This document shows, piece by piece, positions 26,341 through 36,700 of a stretch of DNA of 64,000 nt. The notes under the pieces are model-generated. The model made no database searches. It saw nothing but the letters and a program-made list of their open reading frames with translations, and was not told where the DNA came from. Origin of the DNA: Desulfobulbaceae bacterium. Lineage in GTDB: Bacteria; Desulfobacterota; Desulfobulbia; Desulfobulbales; SURF-16. A program made the position numbers and the translations under genes. Numbering within the stretch: the first letter of the stretch is position 1; every line of letters starts with the position of its first letter. The stretch spans positions 33,567-97,566 of the forward strand of contig JAHLLM010000019.1 of NCBI GenBank assembly GCA_020444175.1, read 5' to 3'.

Positions 26341-26434
26341 TCACAGGCACCGAATCTTGCCGTGATCAGGCCAGCCAGCATACTCATCTTGTATAGCTTG
26401 CCGCCCTGATCACGACAATCTCCGGCACCTGTGA
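26341..26434. repeat. Long hairpin between sheath 2 and tube A copy 2
   Basis: An outer stem, TCACAGG with CCTGTGA plus CCG with CGG, encloses a perfect 10-bp stem CGTGATCAGG (26361-26370) with CCTGATCACG (26405-26414). There is no T-run, so it is more likely an RNA-stability or processing element than a terminator. Confidence 0.55.
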
Positions 26435-26515
26435 CACTTTTAAGTTTTTCGTGGAGTTTGTGACAATAAAGAAAAGGCACAAGAGATAAAATTCTGACAA
26501 CAGGGGAATAGAATT

Positions 26516-26941
26516 ATGGCACTTCCACTTCCTGGCTTCCATTTCAAAGTAGAATGGGGCGGCACCAATATCGGCTTTTCCGAGGCCTCCGGGTTGACCA
26601 TGGAGATCCAGGCCATCGAATATCGCGACGGGGCAAGCAGCGATTTTAATACCATTAAGATGCCGGGTCTGCCCAAGACGGCCAACATTGTCCTGAAACG
26701 GGGTATTGTCGACGGCGACAAGGAATTCTTCGAGTGGCTCAACAAGACCAAGATGAACAAGGCCGAGCGCCGTGATGTGACGATCAGCCTGCTTAATGAG
26801 GAACATGAACCGGTGATGACCTGGAAGGCGAATAACTGCTTTCCCGTCAAGATGGAGGGGCCGGGACTGAAGGCCACCGGCAACGAGGTGGCCATTGAAA
26901 CCCTGGAACTGGCCCATGAAGGGCTGACTATCCTCACTTAG
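26516..26941 (+). CDS. eCIS inner tube protein A, copy 2
   Basis: The 141-residue protein equals the product of 20223-20648 except Thr for Ala near the end (GLTILT versus GLAILT). The first 392 bases are identical, including all silent sites, while the last 34 bases differ at seven positions. This sharp change points to recent gene conversion or duplication with one end remodelled. It follows sheath 2 and precedes the PAAR gene by nine bases, forming a second sheath-tube cassette. Confidence 0.93.
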   Translation: MALPLPGFHFKVEWGGTNIGFSEASGLTMEIQAIEYRDGASSDFNTIKMPGLPKTANIVLKRGIVDGDKEFFEWLNKTKMNKAERRDVTISLLNEEHEPVMTWKANNCFPVKMEGPGLKATGNEVAIETLELAHEGLTILT

Positions 26942-26950
26942 GAGATCCTT

Positions 26951-27229
26951 ATGCCTCCAGCAGCAAGAGTAGGCGATACAACTGTCCATGGCGGTACTAT
27001 AGTCGGGCCGGGAGTGGCCACTGTCATGATCGGCGGCATGCCCGCCTCGGTTCTGGGCGATAGCCATGTCTGTCCGATTCCGCCTCTGACTCCCCATATA
27101 ACGACTTCTCCTTTTGTTATGGGGAGCGCCACTGTCATGATCGGCGGCGTGCCTGCAGTGCGCGTCGGTGATACCGCCGTATGCGGAGCAACTGCCGCAG
27201 TGGGTGAACCCACGGTACTTATTGGATGA
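26951..27229 (+). CDS. PAAR-domain spike tip protein (Pvc10-like)
   Basis: The 92-residue protein is a lone PAAR domain: MPPAARVGDTTVHGGTIVGPG, then repeated VMIGGMPASVLGDSHVC and VMIGGVPAVRVGDTAVCG. PAAR proteins form a sharp metal-bound cone on the VgrG trimer. GGAG lies close before the ATG. The stop overlaps the next gene (ATGA). There is no extra effector domain. Confidence 0.95.
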   Translation: MPPAARVGDTTVHGGTIVGPGVATVMIGGMPASVLGDSHVCPIPPLTPHITTSPFVMGSATVMIGGVPAVRVGDTAVCGATAAVGEPTVLIG

Positions 27230-27669
27230 AAGACGACAAGAAAAGCAGAGAAAAAAAGAGAGAACAGCACAGTTTTCTGGGCACGGGCTGGGCTTTCCCT
27301 CCGGCCTTCACCAGGGGACCTGAGTCCGTTGTCATGGTCAGCGATGAGGAGGATATTCGCCAGAGTCTTGAGATTCTGTTGACAACCAGTGTTGGCGAAC
27401 GTTTTCTGCGGCCGGAATATGGCTGTGATCTGCGACGTTATCTGTTTGAGCCACTGGATGAGGGGCTTGTGGCCTATATCCGTGATCTGGTGGGCAATGC
27501 CATTTTGTACCATGAACCGCGGATCAAGCTCACCGATCTTTCCCTGACCACTCAGGCCGATGAGGGCACTCTGCTCATCGACGTGGAATACGTCATTCGT
27601 ACGACAAACAGCCGCCGGAATTTTGTCTTCCCGTTCTATAAAGATGAAGGCACAGACGTGAAACAATGA
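27226..27669 (+). CDS. gp25-like baseplate wedge protein (Pvc9-like)
   Basis: The 147-residue protein has the gp25/lysozyme-like baseplate fold: an Arg/Lys-rich start, FLGTGWAFPPAF, EDIRQSLEILLTTSVGERFLRPEYGCDLRRYLF (given in parts), and YIRDLVGNAILYHEPRI. It joins the inner baseplate to the first sheath ring. It overlaps PAAR and the baseplate J gene by four bases each. Confidence 0.93.
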   Translation: MKDDKKSREKKREQHSFLGTGWAFPPAFTRGPESVVMVSDEEDIRQSLEILLTTSVGERFLRPEYGCDLRRYLFEPLDEGLVAYIRDLVGNAILYHEPRIKLTDLSLTTQADEGTLLIDVEYVIRTTNSRRNFVFPFYKDEGTDVKQ

Positions 27670-30600
27670 AACGACCAGTTATCAGGAACTTGATTCAGAA
27701 CGACGGGCTCACCCAGCCGGGGCGCTTTCTTAAAGAGCTTGAGCCGCTGTTTGCCCGTATTGATGACAGGTCCATGACTGACCTGCTCTCCTTTGCCTGG
27801 AAGTACAGCGATCAACTCGTCTTTTATGAGGCCGTGCAGACCGGAAAGGATGAGGATATTTTGCCTTCCGGCACCTGGCAGCAGCTACTGCGCCATGAGC
27901 AGCTTTTTTCGCTGGCCCTGATAAGCAGGTGCTCGCCGGTCAAGTTCAGTCGCGAATTTGAAGGCGCCCTTGATCTACTTGACCCTTTACATGACACGGA
28001 CAGCCAGTGGCAGAGCAAGGTGTGTCCCGCTTTTAACACGGTTGTCGATCTTTGCGTGGAAGTGGCTGGCTGGCTGCGCAGTCTTGCCGTCGAGTCAAAA
28101 GGCGCCCGTGATCTTAAAATTTATATCAGCCAGCTGGAAAGCAAGGTCGAACAGCTTCTGGCCCTCTACAGCCTGCGGATATTCGACGATAAGCTCTGGC
28201 AGTATGTGTCAACCCACCTGAAGGACTGGAACATTGACAAGGACGGCGCACCGGTACAGGAAGGGCCGCCCATGGGCAAGGAGGAGGTGGTTCGCTCCCT
28301 GCGTTTTCTTTTCGGCGAGGTGCAGACCATATATGCGGCAATCGTCAATAACGCTCGGCAGAGCGTCGATAGTCTGCTGAAGGATGACACCCATCAGGCC
28401 CACATCGGCCTTTTTCTCGCCTTTTTGCGGCTTCTTGAAAACAATCGGGACCATCTCAATAAGCTGACTGCCAGGCATCTTGATTTTTATCTGCGGGACA
28501 TTCTGCAATTAAAACCAAAAGACCGTCAGCCGGACAGCGTCAACCTGATCTTTGAACCGGCAAAAAAAGTTGATCGCCATCGCCTGGCTTGCGGCACGGC
28601 CTTTAAGGGCGGCAAGAACGAAGACAAGATAGAGCGGCTTTACGATCTTAAAAATGAGGTGGTCGTCAGTCGAGCTGCGGTTGCGGAACTTAAAAATATC
28701 CATGTCGTTGCCCGGGAATCCGGCACCGTGCAGTCGGTGCATACCGGCAGCGTGGCCAATTCCCTGGATGGACTGGGTGAGCCTCTGCCTGAAGACAGCC
28801 CTAAATGGCCGGGATTCGGAACTTCCGGCTATCCCTTTGCTGATCTTGGCTTTGTTGTTTCCTCTCCGCTTTTCAGGCTCAGTGAGGGGGAACGGGACGT
28901 TACCATGACCTTTGCGGTGAATGATCTTACGCCGCTGCAGGAGGTCTATGAAAAGGAGTTTGACGCGACTTTTGCAGCGGGTTCCGGAGAAAAAGTTCAG
29001 CTCCCCGGTTTTTTTTCCGTACAGGTGTCAACAGCTAAAGGCTGGTATGACTGCTTGTGCGATATTTTCGTTGACCTGGAAAATCGAGCCCTGATTCTGG
29101 AGTTTGCCTTTGCTATGGATGTGCCTGCCATCGTTGACTACGATGCCGAAAAATTGGCGGATAAGGCCCTGCTGCCGGTTCGTTGGCCTGTGTTTCACAT
29201 AACGGTCAATCAGCAGGACGAGCCCGGGGCCTACGATGCCCTGCGCCGGATGAAGGCAACCAGGCTGCTACTGGAAATCCAGGTGGAAAAGGTGCGCAGC
29301 CTGGTACTGGCCAGTGACGCGGCTAAACTGAAACCTGATAAGCCCTTCCTGCCATTTGGCAGCCAGCCCAGAGTGGGTTCAAGCTTTTTTATCGGTCACG
29401 GCGAATCCTTTGCCAAACCATTGACCGAAGTAACCCTCTCCTGGCAATGGGTTGATCCGCCCCAGGATTTAAAATCCCATTACAGCAATTACACGGCGGA
29501 TGATTTTCAGTTTATTGCCGAGGTCGATCTACGGGAGAACTATAATTGGGATCACAGTCTCGACGAGGAGCTTGCCCTGAGTAAAAGCGATCCTCCAGCC
29601 CAGGGATCTCCCTTTAATGTTCTTTTTCCGCTGGCAGTGGCAAACTATGATCCGTCCTTTGAAGCCCAGGCATTTTCCCAGTATTCGGACAATCTGCCCC
29701 AGGGCGGCCTGCGGCTGCGACTGAAAGAGCCGTCCTTTGCCTTTGGTCACAAGGCCTATCCCATGCTGCACAGCAAGGCCGTGGCTAAAGCCCTGCATCC
29801 TGATACGCCCGATTCCAGCCTGCTCGACAGCCTGGAGCTTCCCTATACGCCCATGTTCGAAAATTTTGAGCTCTCCTATCGGGCTGCAAAGGAATTCAAG
29901 CTTTCCGTGCCTGATGCCGCCCTGGAAATGCTGCTTCTGCGTCCCTTTGGCCACAGCAAACCGGACAAGGGGGAGCTGGTCGCCAATTATAATGTGGAGG
30001 GCAGTCTCTCTATAGGCATTAGCGGTCTTGCCCTGCCCGGAAATCTGTCGCTTTTGATTCAGCTTGCCGAAGGCAGTGGGGATCCTTTTTTGACTGCTCC
30101 CCAAAAGGTGAGCTGGGAGTATCTCACGGACAGCGGCTGGCAGCAGTTCACGGATGCGGAAATACTGCGGGACGGCACCCTGGGTTTCCTGCAGTCGGGA
30201 ATTATGGAATTTTCCCTGCCCAAATCCATGTCGGATAAAAACAGTGAAATGCCCAAGGGCTTTCATTGGCTCCGTGCTGTGGTCAGCGACAACACGGCAG
30301 CCCTGCACGATGTGCTGGCCATTATTGCCCAGGCCGGGGTGGCGGTCTACAGGGATGAGGGGCATAAGGCCGCACATCTTGCCACCGCGCTGCCGGCAGG
30401 CAGTGTTGCCAAGATGCTTGCCCGCGACACTGCAATTAAAACAGTGAGTCAGCCCTTTGCCTCCTACGGGGGGCGCGAGGCGGAAAGCGACAGTGAATTT
30501 CATACCCGCTGCAGCGAGCGGCTCAGGCATAAGGATCGGGCGGTGACGCTGTGGGACTATGAGCACCTGGTTTTGGAACGCTTTCCCGAGGTTCACAAGG

Positions 30601-31139
30601 TGAAATGCCTCAACCATACCTGTCCTGATTCCGAATTTTCACCCGGCAATGTCATGCTCGTTCTCATGCCTGACCTGCGGAATCGCAACAACCGCTATCC
30701 CCTGCGTCCGGCAGTGGCTCAATCTGTTCTTGAACAGGTGAAGAAATATATCCAGGAACGCTGTTCAGTCCATGTGGCTGTCCACGTGGTCAACCCCTAT
30801 TATGAACGCATTGCCGTTGGCGGTGTTGCCCATTTCCGGGAGGGCTATGATCAGGGCATCTACCAGAATCAACTGTGGCAGGACATCACCAATGGCCTCA
30901 CCCCATGGCAGCGGGGTGAAAAAGACATCCATTTCGGCGGCAGGATACACAGCTCCGTTATTCTGAATCTTGTCGAAGAGCTGCCCTATGTCGATTATAT
31001 CAGTGAATTTACCGTTACCCATTATATCGGCCCCGATGACACGGCAGGCAAACAGGTTGACGAGGTGATTGCCACCAGCAACCGCTCTATCCTGGTCTCA
31101 AATGCGACCCACACAATTCAGGGAGTCACTCCGAAATGA
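27666..31139 (+). CDS. Baseplate J-like protein (Pvc11-like)
   Basis: The 1157-residue protein is the large baseplate wedge component. The C-terminal part has the baseplate J signature (ASYGGREAESDSEFHTRCS, RHKDRAVTLWDYEHLVLERFPEVHKVKC, YNPYYERIAVGG-like VNPYYERIAVGGVAHF, GGRIHSSVILNLVEELPYVDYI). The N-terminal 300 residues are helical, and the centre is beta-rich. Translation is coupled to gp25 upstream and to the Pvc12-like gene downstream (ATGA overlaps). It is of a size usual for Afp11/Pvc11 homologues in environmental loci. Confidence 0.9.
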   Translation: MKRPVIRNLIQNDGLTQPGRFLKELEPLFARIDDRSMTDLLSFAWKYSDQLVFYEAVQTGKDEDILPSGTWQQLLRHEQLFSLALISRCSPVKFSREFEGALDLLDPLHDTDSQWQSKVCPAFNTVVDLCVEVAGWLRSLAVESKGARDLKIYISQLESKVEQLLALYSLRIFDDKLWQYVSTHLKDWNIDKDGAPVQEGPPMGKEEVVRSLRFLFGEVQTIYAAIVNNARQSVDSLLKDDTHQAHIGLFLAFLRLLENNRDHLNKLTARHLDFYLRDILQLKPKDRQPDSVNLIFEPAKKVDRHRLACGTAFKGGKNEDKIERLYDLKNEVVVSRAAVAELKNIHVVARESGTVQSVHTGSVANSLDGLGEPLPEDSPKWPGFGTSGYPFADLGFVVSSPLFRLSEGERDVTMTFAVNDLTPLQEVYEKEFDATFAAGSGEKVQLPGFFSVQVSTAKGWYDCLCDIFVDLENRALILEFAFAMDVPAIVDYDAEKLADKALLPVRWPVFHITVNQQDEPGAYDALRRMKATRLLLEIQVEKVRSLVLASDAAKLKPDKPFLPFGSQPRVGSSFFIGHGESFAKPLTEVTLSWQWVDPPQDLKSHYSNYTADDFQFIAEVDLRENYNWDHSLDEELALSKSDPPAQGSPFNVLFPLAVANYDPSFEAQAFSQYSDNLPQGGLRLRLKEPSFAFGHKAYPMLHSKAVAKALHPDTPDSSLLDSLELPYTPMFENFELSYRAAKEFKLSVPDAALEMLLLRPFGHSKPDKGELVANYNVEGSLSIGISGLALPGNLSLLIQLAEGSGDPFLTAPQKVSWEYLTDSGWQQFTDAEILRDGTLGFLQSGIMEFSLPKSMSDKNSEMPKGFHWLRAVVSDNTAALHDVLAIIAQAGVAVYRDEGHKAAHLATALPAGSVAKMLARDTAIKTVSQPFASYGGREAESDSEFHTRCSERLRHKDRAVTLWDYEHLVLERFPEVHKVKCLNHTCPDSEFSPGNVMLVLMPDLRNRNNRYPLRPAVAQSVLEQVKKYIQERCSVHVAVHVVNPYYERIAVGGVAHFREGYDQGIYQNQLWQDITNGLTPWQRGEKDIHFGGRIHSSVILNLVEELPYVDYISEFTVTHYIGPDDTAGKQVDEVIATSNRSILVSNATHTIQGVTPK

Positions 31140-33760
31140 CCACGCCGATCATATGGAATTATAACGCCCTGCTGGCAAAAGGCATAGAGTTGATCGAGGA
31201 GTTTTCCAGCAGCAACTGGACGGATTACAATGTCCACGACCCGGGTATAACAACCCTGGAATTTCTGTGCTATGCCTTGACCGATCTTGCCGCCAGGGTG
31301 GGGCTGCCCATGGAAAGCCATCTGGCTGAAAAGGTGGGTGAGCGGGTGAGATTACGCCCTGATTTTGCCGAGGCCCATGAAATTCTGCCCTGCGGCCCGG
31401 TCACTGTCATGGATTATCGGAAACTGCTCATTGATCTGCCGGGTGTGCGCAATGCCTGGCTGCATACGGTTAAGGGCGTTCATCCGGCGATTTATGCCGA
31501 TGTTGAGAATGACAAGCTCAGTTTTGCAGGAGATGCGAAAGACCGTCTCTGTATCCGGGGCCTCTATGATGTGGAAGTCGAGTTTGACAAGACCGTGGTT
31601 GATCAGCAAAAAGCCCTGCTCATCAAGGAAATCCGCCGGATGCTCATGTCGAGCCGCAACCTGTGTGAAGATTTTAACGAGATTCGGGAGGTCGAGATCG
31701 AAGAGGTTTCGGTCTGTATTGATGTGGAAGTGACCCTGGACAGCAATGTTGATGAGGTCAAGGCCGAGATCCTTTACACCCTGGATGAGTTTATCGCTCC
31801 CACCCTGCGGCGCTACACCTTGAAAGAGATGATCGATAAGGGCGGACGTGTCGAGGATATTCTGAACGGTCCCCTGCCCAGGAATGGCTTTATCGAGTAC
31901 AAGGATCTGTCAATCACCCATAACAGGGGCGAATTGCACGGCTCAGACCTTGTCCATCTGTTAATGGATATTCCCCAGGTCGTTGCCGTCCGCCGCCTGC
32001 TGTTTACCACCTACCTGAACGACGAGGTCGTGGAACTGGATGAAGCGGCAATCGTCACCCTCTCTGAAAACAGGGTGCCCCGTTTCAGCCGCGAAAAATC
32101 AAAATTTCGCTTCTTTAAGGAGAAAATACCCTATATTTCCAGGCCGGCCGCTGTTGAACACTACCTGGCCCAGGTTCGCACCCGTCACCGGCAGGCGCCC
32201 ATTGAAGAGGAGGATCTGCGCCCCGAGCCGCCCAAACCGCGTTATGTTTCCAGGGGAAATTACACACCGATCCAGCATCATTTTCCGAGAAACTACGGGG
32301 TTGGCCCTGACGGCATAAGTCCCCAGGCCTCGGTGGCCCGCAAGGCCGCGGTCAAGCAGTTCAAGGCCTACCTGCTTCTTTTCGAGCAGTTCCTGGCCGA
32401 TTTTAACGAGCAGGTGCAGCATGCCGTTCATTTACTGTCGCCACTGCCGGTGCAGCAGAGCTATGCCTATGTCCTGCCCAAGAAGGACGTGCCGGATTTT
32501 GCGAAATTCGTTCTGCGTTTTCAGGAGCTTGTGCCGCTTTTTGATGAGTTTATCCTTGATGCCGAAAAAATTGCCTCCTTTTATGAGGATGCGCAAACCT
32601 TTCTGAACAGGCGCAACCGTTTTCTCGATCACCTGCTGGCCCGTTTTGCCGAGCAGTACCGGGAATACAGCATGCTGGTTGAGAATGCCTATGATGAAGA
32701 GGCCCTGCCGCTGCTTATCGCGGACAAGGAGAGGCTTTTAAACAACTTTGCCACGCTGAGTTTCAGCCGTTTCCAGGCCTATGATTACTCCATGCAGGAC
32801 GCGGCCAGATCCATATCCGGTCTGGAGAGGCGACTCAGGATTCTGCTCGGTTATACAAGCGACATCGATATATCCGTGCTCCAGGAACAGCATTTCCAGG
32901 TCTATGAGGAGCATGACAGCGACGGCATAGAGGAGTTCCGTTTCCGCATTATCGATGACAGCGGCAACATACTCCTGAGCAGCACCCGCCGCATGCTGAC
33001 CCGTGAGGAGACCCGGCTTGAGATGCGCACCTCCCTGTTTATGGGGACCGATCCGGCCAACTACAGGATCAGCGAAACAAAAACGGCTACCTGGCATTTT
33101 ACCCTGCATGACAAGGACGGCGACATGATTGCCCGCAGGATTCAATATTTTGCTACCTTTGAAGAGTGCCGGGATGCCAGGGATGCATGCGTCACCTTCC
33201 TGCGCACCCTTTTTCCGCAAAACGAAATTTTTGTTCTGGAGCATATGCTGCTGCGTCCCTGTTTCCTGGGTGAAGCTATTGACGCCGAAGCCTATGTTCC
33301 GGAAAACGACGCCTTGTATCTGCTGCCCCCCTGTTTTGATGATGAGGACTGCGACTGCGGTGCCGATGATGCCTATTCCTTCAGGATAACCGTTGTCATG
33401 CCGTCATGGCCGAAACGTTTTCAGGACATGAATTTTCGTAATTTTCTGTCCCGCTTTATCCGGGAACAGACCCCGGCCCATATCTTTGCCAAGATCTGCT
33501 GGATTTCGTTACCGCAGATGAACGACTTTGGTGAGGCGTTCGAGGCATGGCAGCAAGCCCTGGCCATGCGCAGCACTCTACCGGAACCCACTGTCTATCT
33601 TGATGCCCTGGAGCGTCTTATCAGTGTCTGGCGGCAGTTGCGCAGCGTCTATCCGCAGGTGCACCTCTACGATTGTACGGATGTTAAAAATATAACCCCA
33701 ACGGTTCTGGGTGATTCAGCCCTGGGCGAAATGAATGGAGCAAGCGATGATCAAGACTGA
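31136..33760 (+). CDS. Baseplate protein, Pvc12-like
   Basis: The 874-residue protein begins TPIIWNYNALLAKGIELIEEF and soon reads NWTDYNVHDPGITTLEFLCYALTDLA, a hallmark of the eCIS Afp12/Pvc12 group. The middle has a helical region (FKAYLLLFEQFLADFNEQVQHAVHLL). The C terminus, LSRFIREQTPAHIFAKICW, is also typical. An acidic Cys cluster (DDEDCDCGADD) near residue 740 might bind metal. Pvc12 forms the outer baseplate wedge with Pvc11. It overlaps the 1626-aa gene downstream by 14 bases. Confidence 0.85.
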   Translation: MTTPIIWNYNALLAKGIELIEEFSSSNWTDYNVHDPGITTLEFLCYALTDLAARVGLPMESHLAEKVGERVRLRPDFAEAHEILPCGPVTVMDYRKLLIDLPGVRNAWLHTVKGVHPAIYADVENDKLSFAGDAKDRLCIRGLYDVEVEFDKTVVDQQKALLIKEIRRMLMSSRNLCEDFNEIREVEIEEVSVCIDVEVTLDSNVDEVKAEILYTLDEFIAPTLRRYTLKEMIDKGGRVEDILNGPLPRNGFIEYKDLSITHNRGELHGSDLVHLLMDIPQVVAVRRLLFTTYLNDEVVELDEAAIVTLSENRVPRFSREKSKFRFFKEKIPYISRPAAVEHYLAQVRTRHRQAPIEEEDLRPEPPKPRYVSRGNYTPIQHHFPRNYGVGPDGISPQASVARKAAVKQFKAYLLLFEQFLADFNEQVQHAVHLLSPLPVQQSYAYVLPKKDVPDFAKFVLRFQELVPLFDEFILDAEKIASFYEDAQTFLNRRNRFLDHLLARFAEQYREYSMLVENAYDEEALPLLIADKERLLNNFATLSFSRFQAYDYSMQDAARSISGLERRLRILLGYTSDIDISVLQEQHFQVYEEHDSDGIEEFRFRIIDDSGNILLSSTRRMLTREETRLEMRTSLFMGTDPANYRISETKTATWHFTLHDKDGDMIARRIQYFATFEECRDARDACVTFLRTLFPQNEIFVLEHMLLRPCFLGEAIDAEAYVPENDALYLLPPCFDDEDCDCGADDAYSFRITVVMPSWPKRFQDMNFRNFLSRFIREQTPAHIFAKICWISLPQMNDFGEAFEAWQQALAMRSTLPEPTVYLDALERLISVWRQLRSVYPQVHLYDCTDVKNITPTVLGDSALGEMNGASDDQD

Positions 33761-36700
33761 GAAATATCCAGTATTCAAGCCCAATCAGGTCCTTTCCGAC
33801 GGGCAGTTGAATAAGATCTTGACTTACCTGGAACCCCAGGATCGGGCAACCAGGACGCTGGGAATCGGACGTGGAATTCTTTGCGGTTTTGAAGTGAAAG
33901 TCTCGAAAAATTCCATCAAGATCCTGCCCGGGGTTGGCCTGACCTCGGCAGGGTTCATGTTTTCCATTCCCAATGCCGTGGTGTTTAAGTATTGTTTTTC
34001 TTTTACGCCAACAGATCAGTATACCCCCTTTCTGGCCTCAAACAGCACGGATCATATTGAACTGCTTGAGCTTGCCGAAACCGATGAGTCAGATGACGGG
34101 TCATGGACCCCTCTTACTGATCTGGTGCTGGAAGAGTATGTTGTTGCCATTTTTTTAAATGACTATGAGTTCGACCTGACCTCCTGCCTGCCTGAAAACT
34201 GTGATAACCAGGGTGGGGAAAAGCGTCTTGAGTGGCGCGTCCTGCTGCTGCAGCGCGACGATGCCCTGGGGGTTCTGCAGAACGCCGACACCCGTCTGGG
34301 AGCCGCTGTTGATGAGGCAGAGGTTACGGCGATTCTGCATGCCAAGTACGAACTCAGGAAACTCACCCTGCGCCGCCCACTTCTCGGAGAAAACAATGTG
34401 GTCAGGTTTTCCACCCTGAGCCGCAACTACAGCGATGTCTGCCGGGCGGAAGTGAATCGTTTCAAGGAGGCCTTGACCGCAGCCCACAACTGCTACAAAC
34501 CGCTGGTCGGCACGGAGAATGTCAACCCGGCCCTGGAGACGCTTTACTCCCATTACCGGAGGCTTGGCGACGGACGTGGACTCCAGTATTTCTGGGATTT
34601 TCTTGACGAGCTCTTCCATGCCTATAACGAATTTATCGACCAGGCCTTTATGCTCACCTCTGTCTGCGGATTTGTCAGGGGCACCTTCAGTCACCACCTG
34701 TTTCTGGGGCCTGCTGAAAATCTGACCGGTTGCCGGCCCACCATTTTTCGTCACTCCTTTACCCCGGCCTGTGAGGATTATTTTTACGGTGACCTGCCGG
34801 GTGAAGTGAATACCCTGTTTCAGCGTATTCTTTTGCTTATCAAGGGCTTTGTCTGGAAACCGGGCCTTGAAACCTTGCGCATTACACCCCAGGAGCTTGG
34901 CAGCAGTTTCGGGCAGCGGGCCATCCCCCATTATCTCAAGCACGATCTTGTCAAGGACGCCTGGAGCCTTGCCGCCAGGCGGCGCTGCCAGCAGGATTTG
35001 ATTCCTAGCTATCACCGCCCGGATAACACCATTTTGCAGGAAAACCTGGTGGATTTTAATCATCTGCGCGTTGAAGGCCATATGTACCGCAAAAAAGGGG
35101 ACGTGGTCAAAGAGCTTGAAGAGCTGCGTTCCTCCTACAACCTGCCCTTTCAAATCAAGTGCCTGGAACTTGGCTCGGTGCCGGAATTTTCCAGTGGTGG
35201 CTGCAGTATCGGCGGCCTGCGCATCCTTTATGAAATCACCCGGCTTGATGTCCTCTGCTTTGTGGAGGATAAGATCCGCTTCTTAAACAGTATTGTGGCC
35301 GATGATCTGGAGTTTGACACTGAGGAAGAGGAGCAGGCCGAGCGTGAAAAAGAGCGGCAGCCGACCCGTATAGAGGCCTCCAAGAAACTCGATTACACCG
35401 AGGTCATCGATTTTGGCCGCAACAAGGTCTTTGCGACCCAGAAGCGCAAGGCCCAGCAGCAGGGAGCCCTGAATCTCCTGGTGTCAACAAAGGAAGCCTC
35501 GCCCGAGGCCATGGATATGAGCGCTGCGGATCTTGCCATAACCCAGCCCAAGGCCTACTCGGCCCGCTCGGTTGTTTATGAATCCACCAACACCACCATT
35601 CCCTATGCAGGCAGGAAGCAGAGCCGCTTTGAAAAGGATTTTGATGAGGCCGAGCTTGACAAGGTCGAAGTTCCCTTCGGGGTCAAGGAGATTGTCGGAC
35701 GCCAGACGGCAACTCCCAGGGTGAGCAAGGATGAGGGGTTTGAAAAGCAGCTTGCTCCCAAGGCCGAGGCCGTCAAAAAAGAGATTCCGGTGGAGGAAGA
35801 CAGCACCTCCTTTACCATCAAGGCCCGGGATGTGGCCTTTGCCTTTCCCAAGACGCCGGTGACGGATTACGGCAAATATGCCAAGGATGAACTGGGCGAC
35901 CGCCTGCTCAGCGAACTGGTGGGAAGCCTTGTCAAACTCCTAGAGGAACTGCCGGAAGAGGTGCATCTTTTTGATATTGATGCCGTGGAGGAGACCTGCG
36001 CGGTTATCAAGGACAAGGCCCTGGCCCTGAAAGATATTGTTGAAGAGCTTCTCGGCAGTCAGGATTATGCCCCCAAGGGGGTGGAGTATGCCCTTATTGC
36101 CGAACTTCTTGAACTGGCCGATGCCTGTATCGAGATGCGGCTGGGCAGGATCGTTGAGCTCCATAACAGCGAATGGCAGGCTGCGGAAAACTCCTCCATC
36201 CTGGCCGAGTATATCAAAAAACATCCTTCAATCCATCATTGCGGCGGGGTCCACATTGGCGGCACCCTTGTTCTGGTCAGCGGCTATATTGATAAGGTGC
36301 GCGAGATCAGCAGGATAAAGGAGCTGACCCGCTCCCTGTTTGTCAAAGCACCCCTGGCTGTTTACAAGGAGCTGCGGGGAAATGTCTATGAAAACGTGCT
36401 GCGCACCGCCGGTCACTTTAACCGCAAGGCCTTTACCTGGGCAAAACGGATCGACAAGGAGCGTATCGATGACAAGACCCTGGCCAAGGCCACTGCGGCT
36501 CCGGCGGTTACCCTGGACAGGGAGCGCAGTGCCCTGCTGAACGGGTTGCTTACGAAGATCGAAACGAGCAGCGATGAAGAGATGATCCTCTTTGACTTCT
36601 GTCACCAGTATATCTGCTGCAGCGACTGTTCATCCGTTGAATATATTGTCATAGCCGAGCTCAAGCTCTATCTGCCCAAACTGGCCTTTTGCAGCGATGA

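Noticed and set aside
29529..30617. 362-codon antisense ORF over baseplate J
   Set aside because: It has no protein features, and the sense strand carries a clear baseplate J protein.
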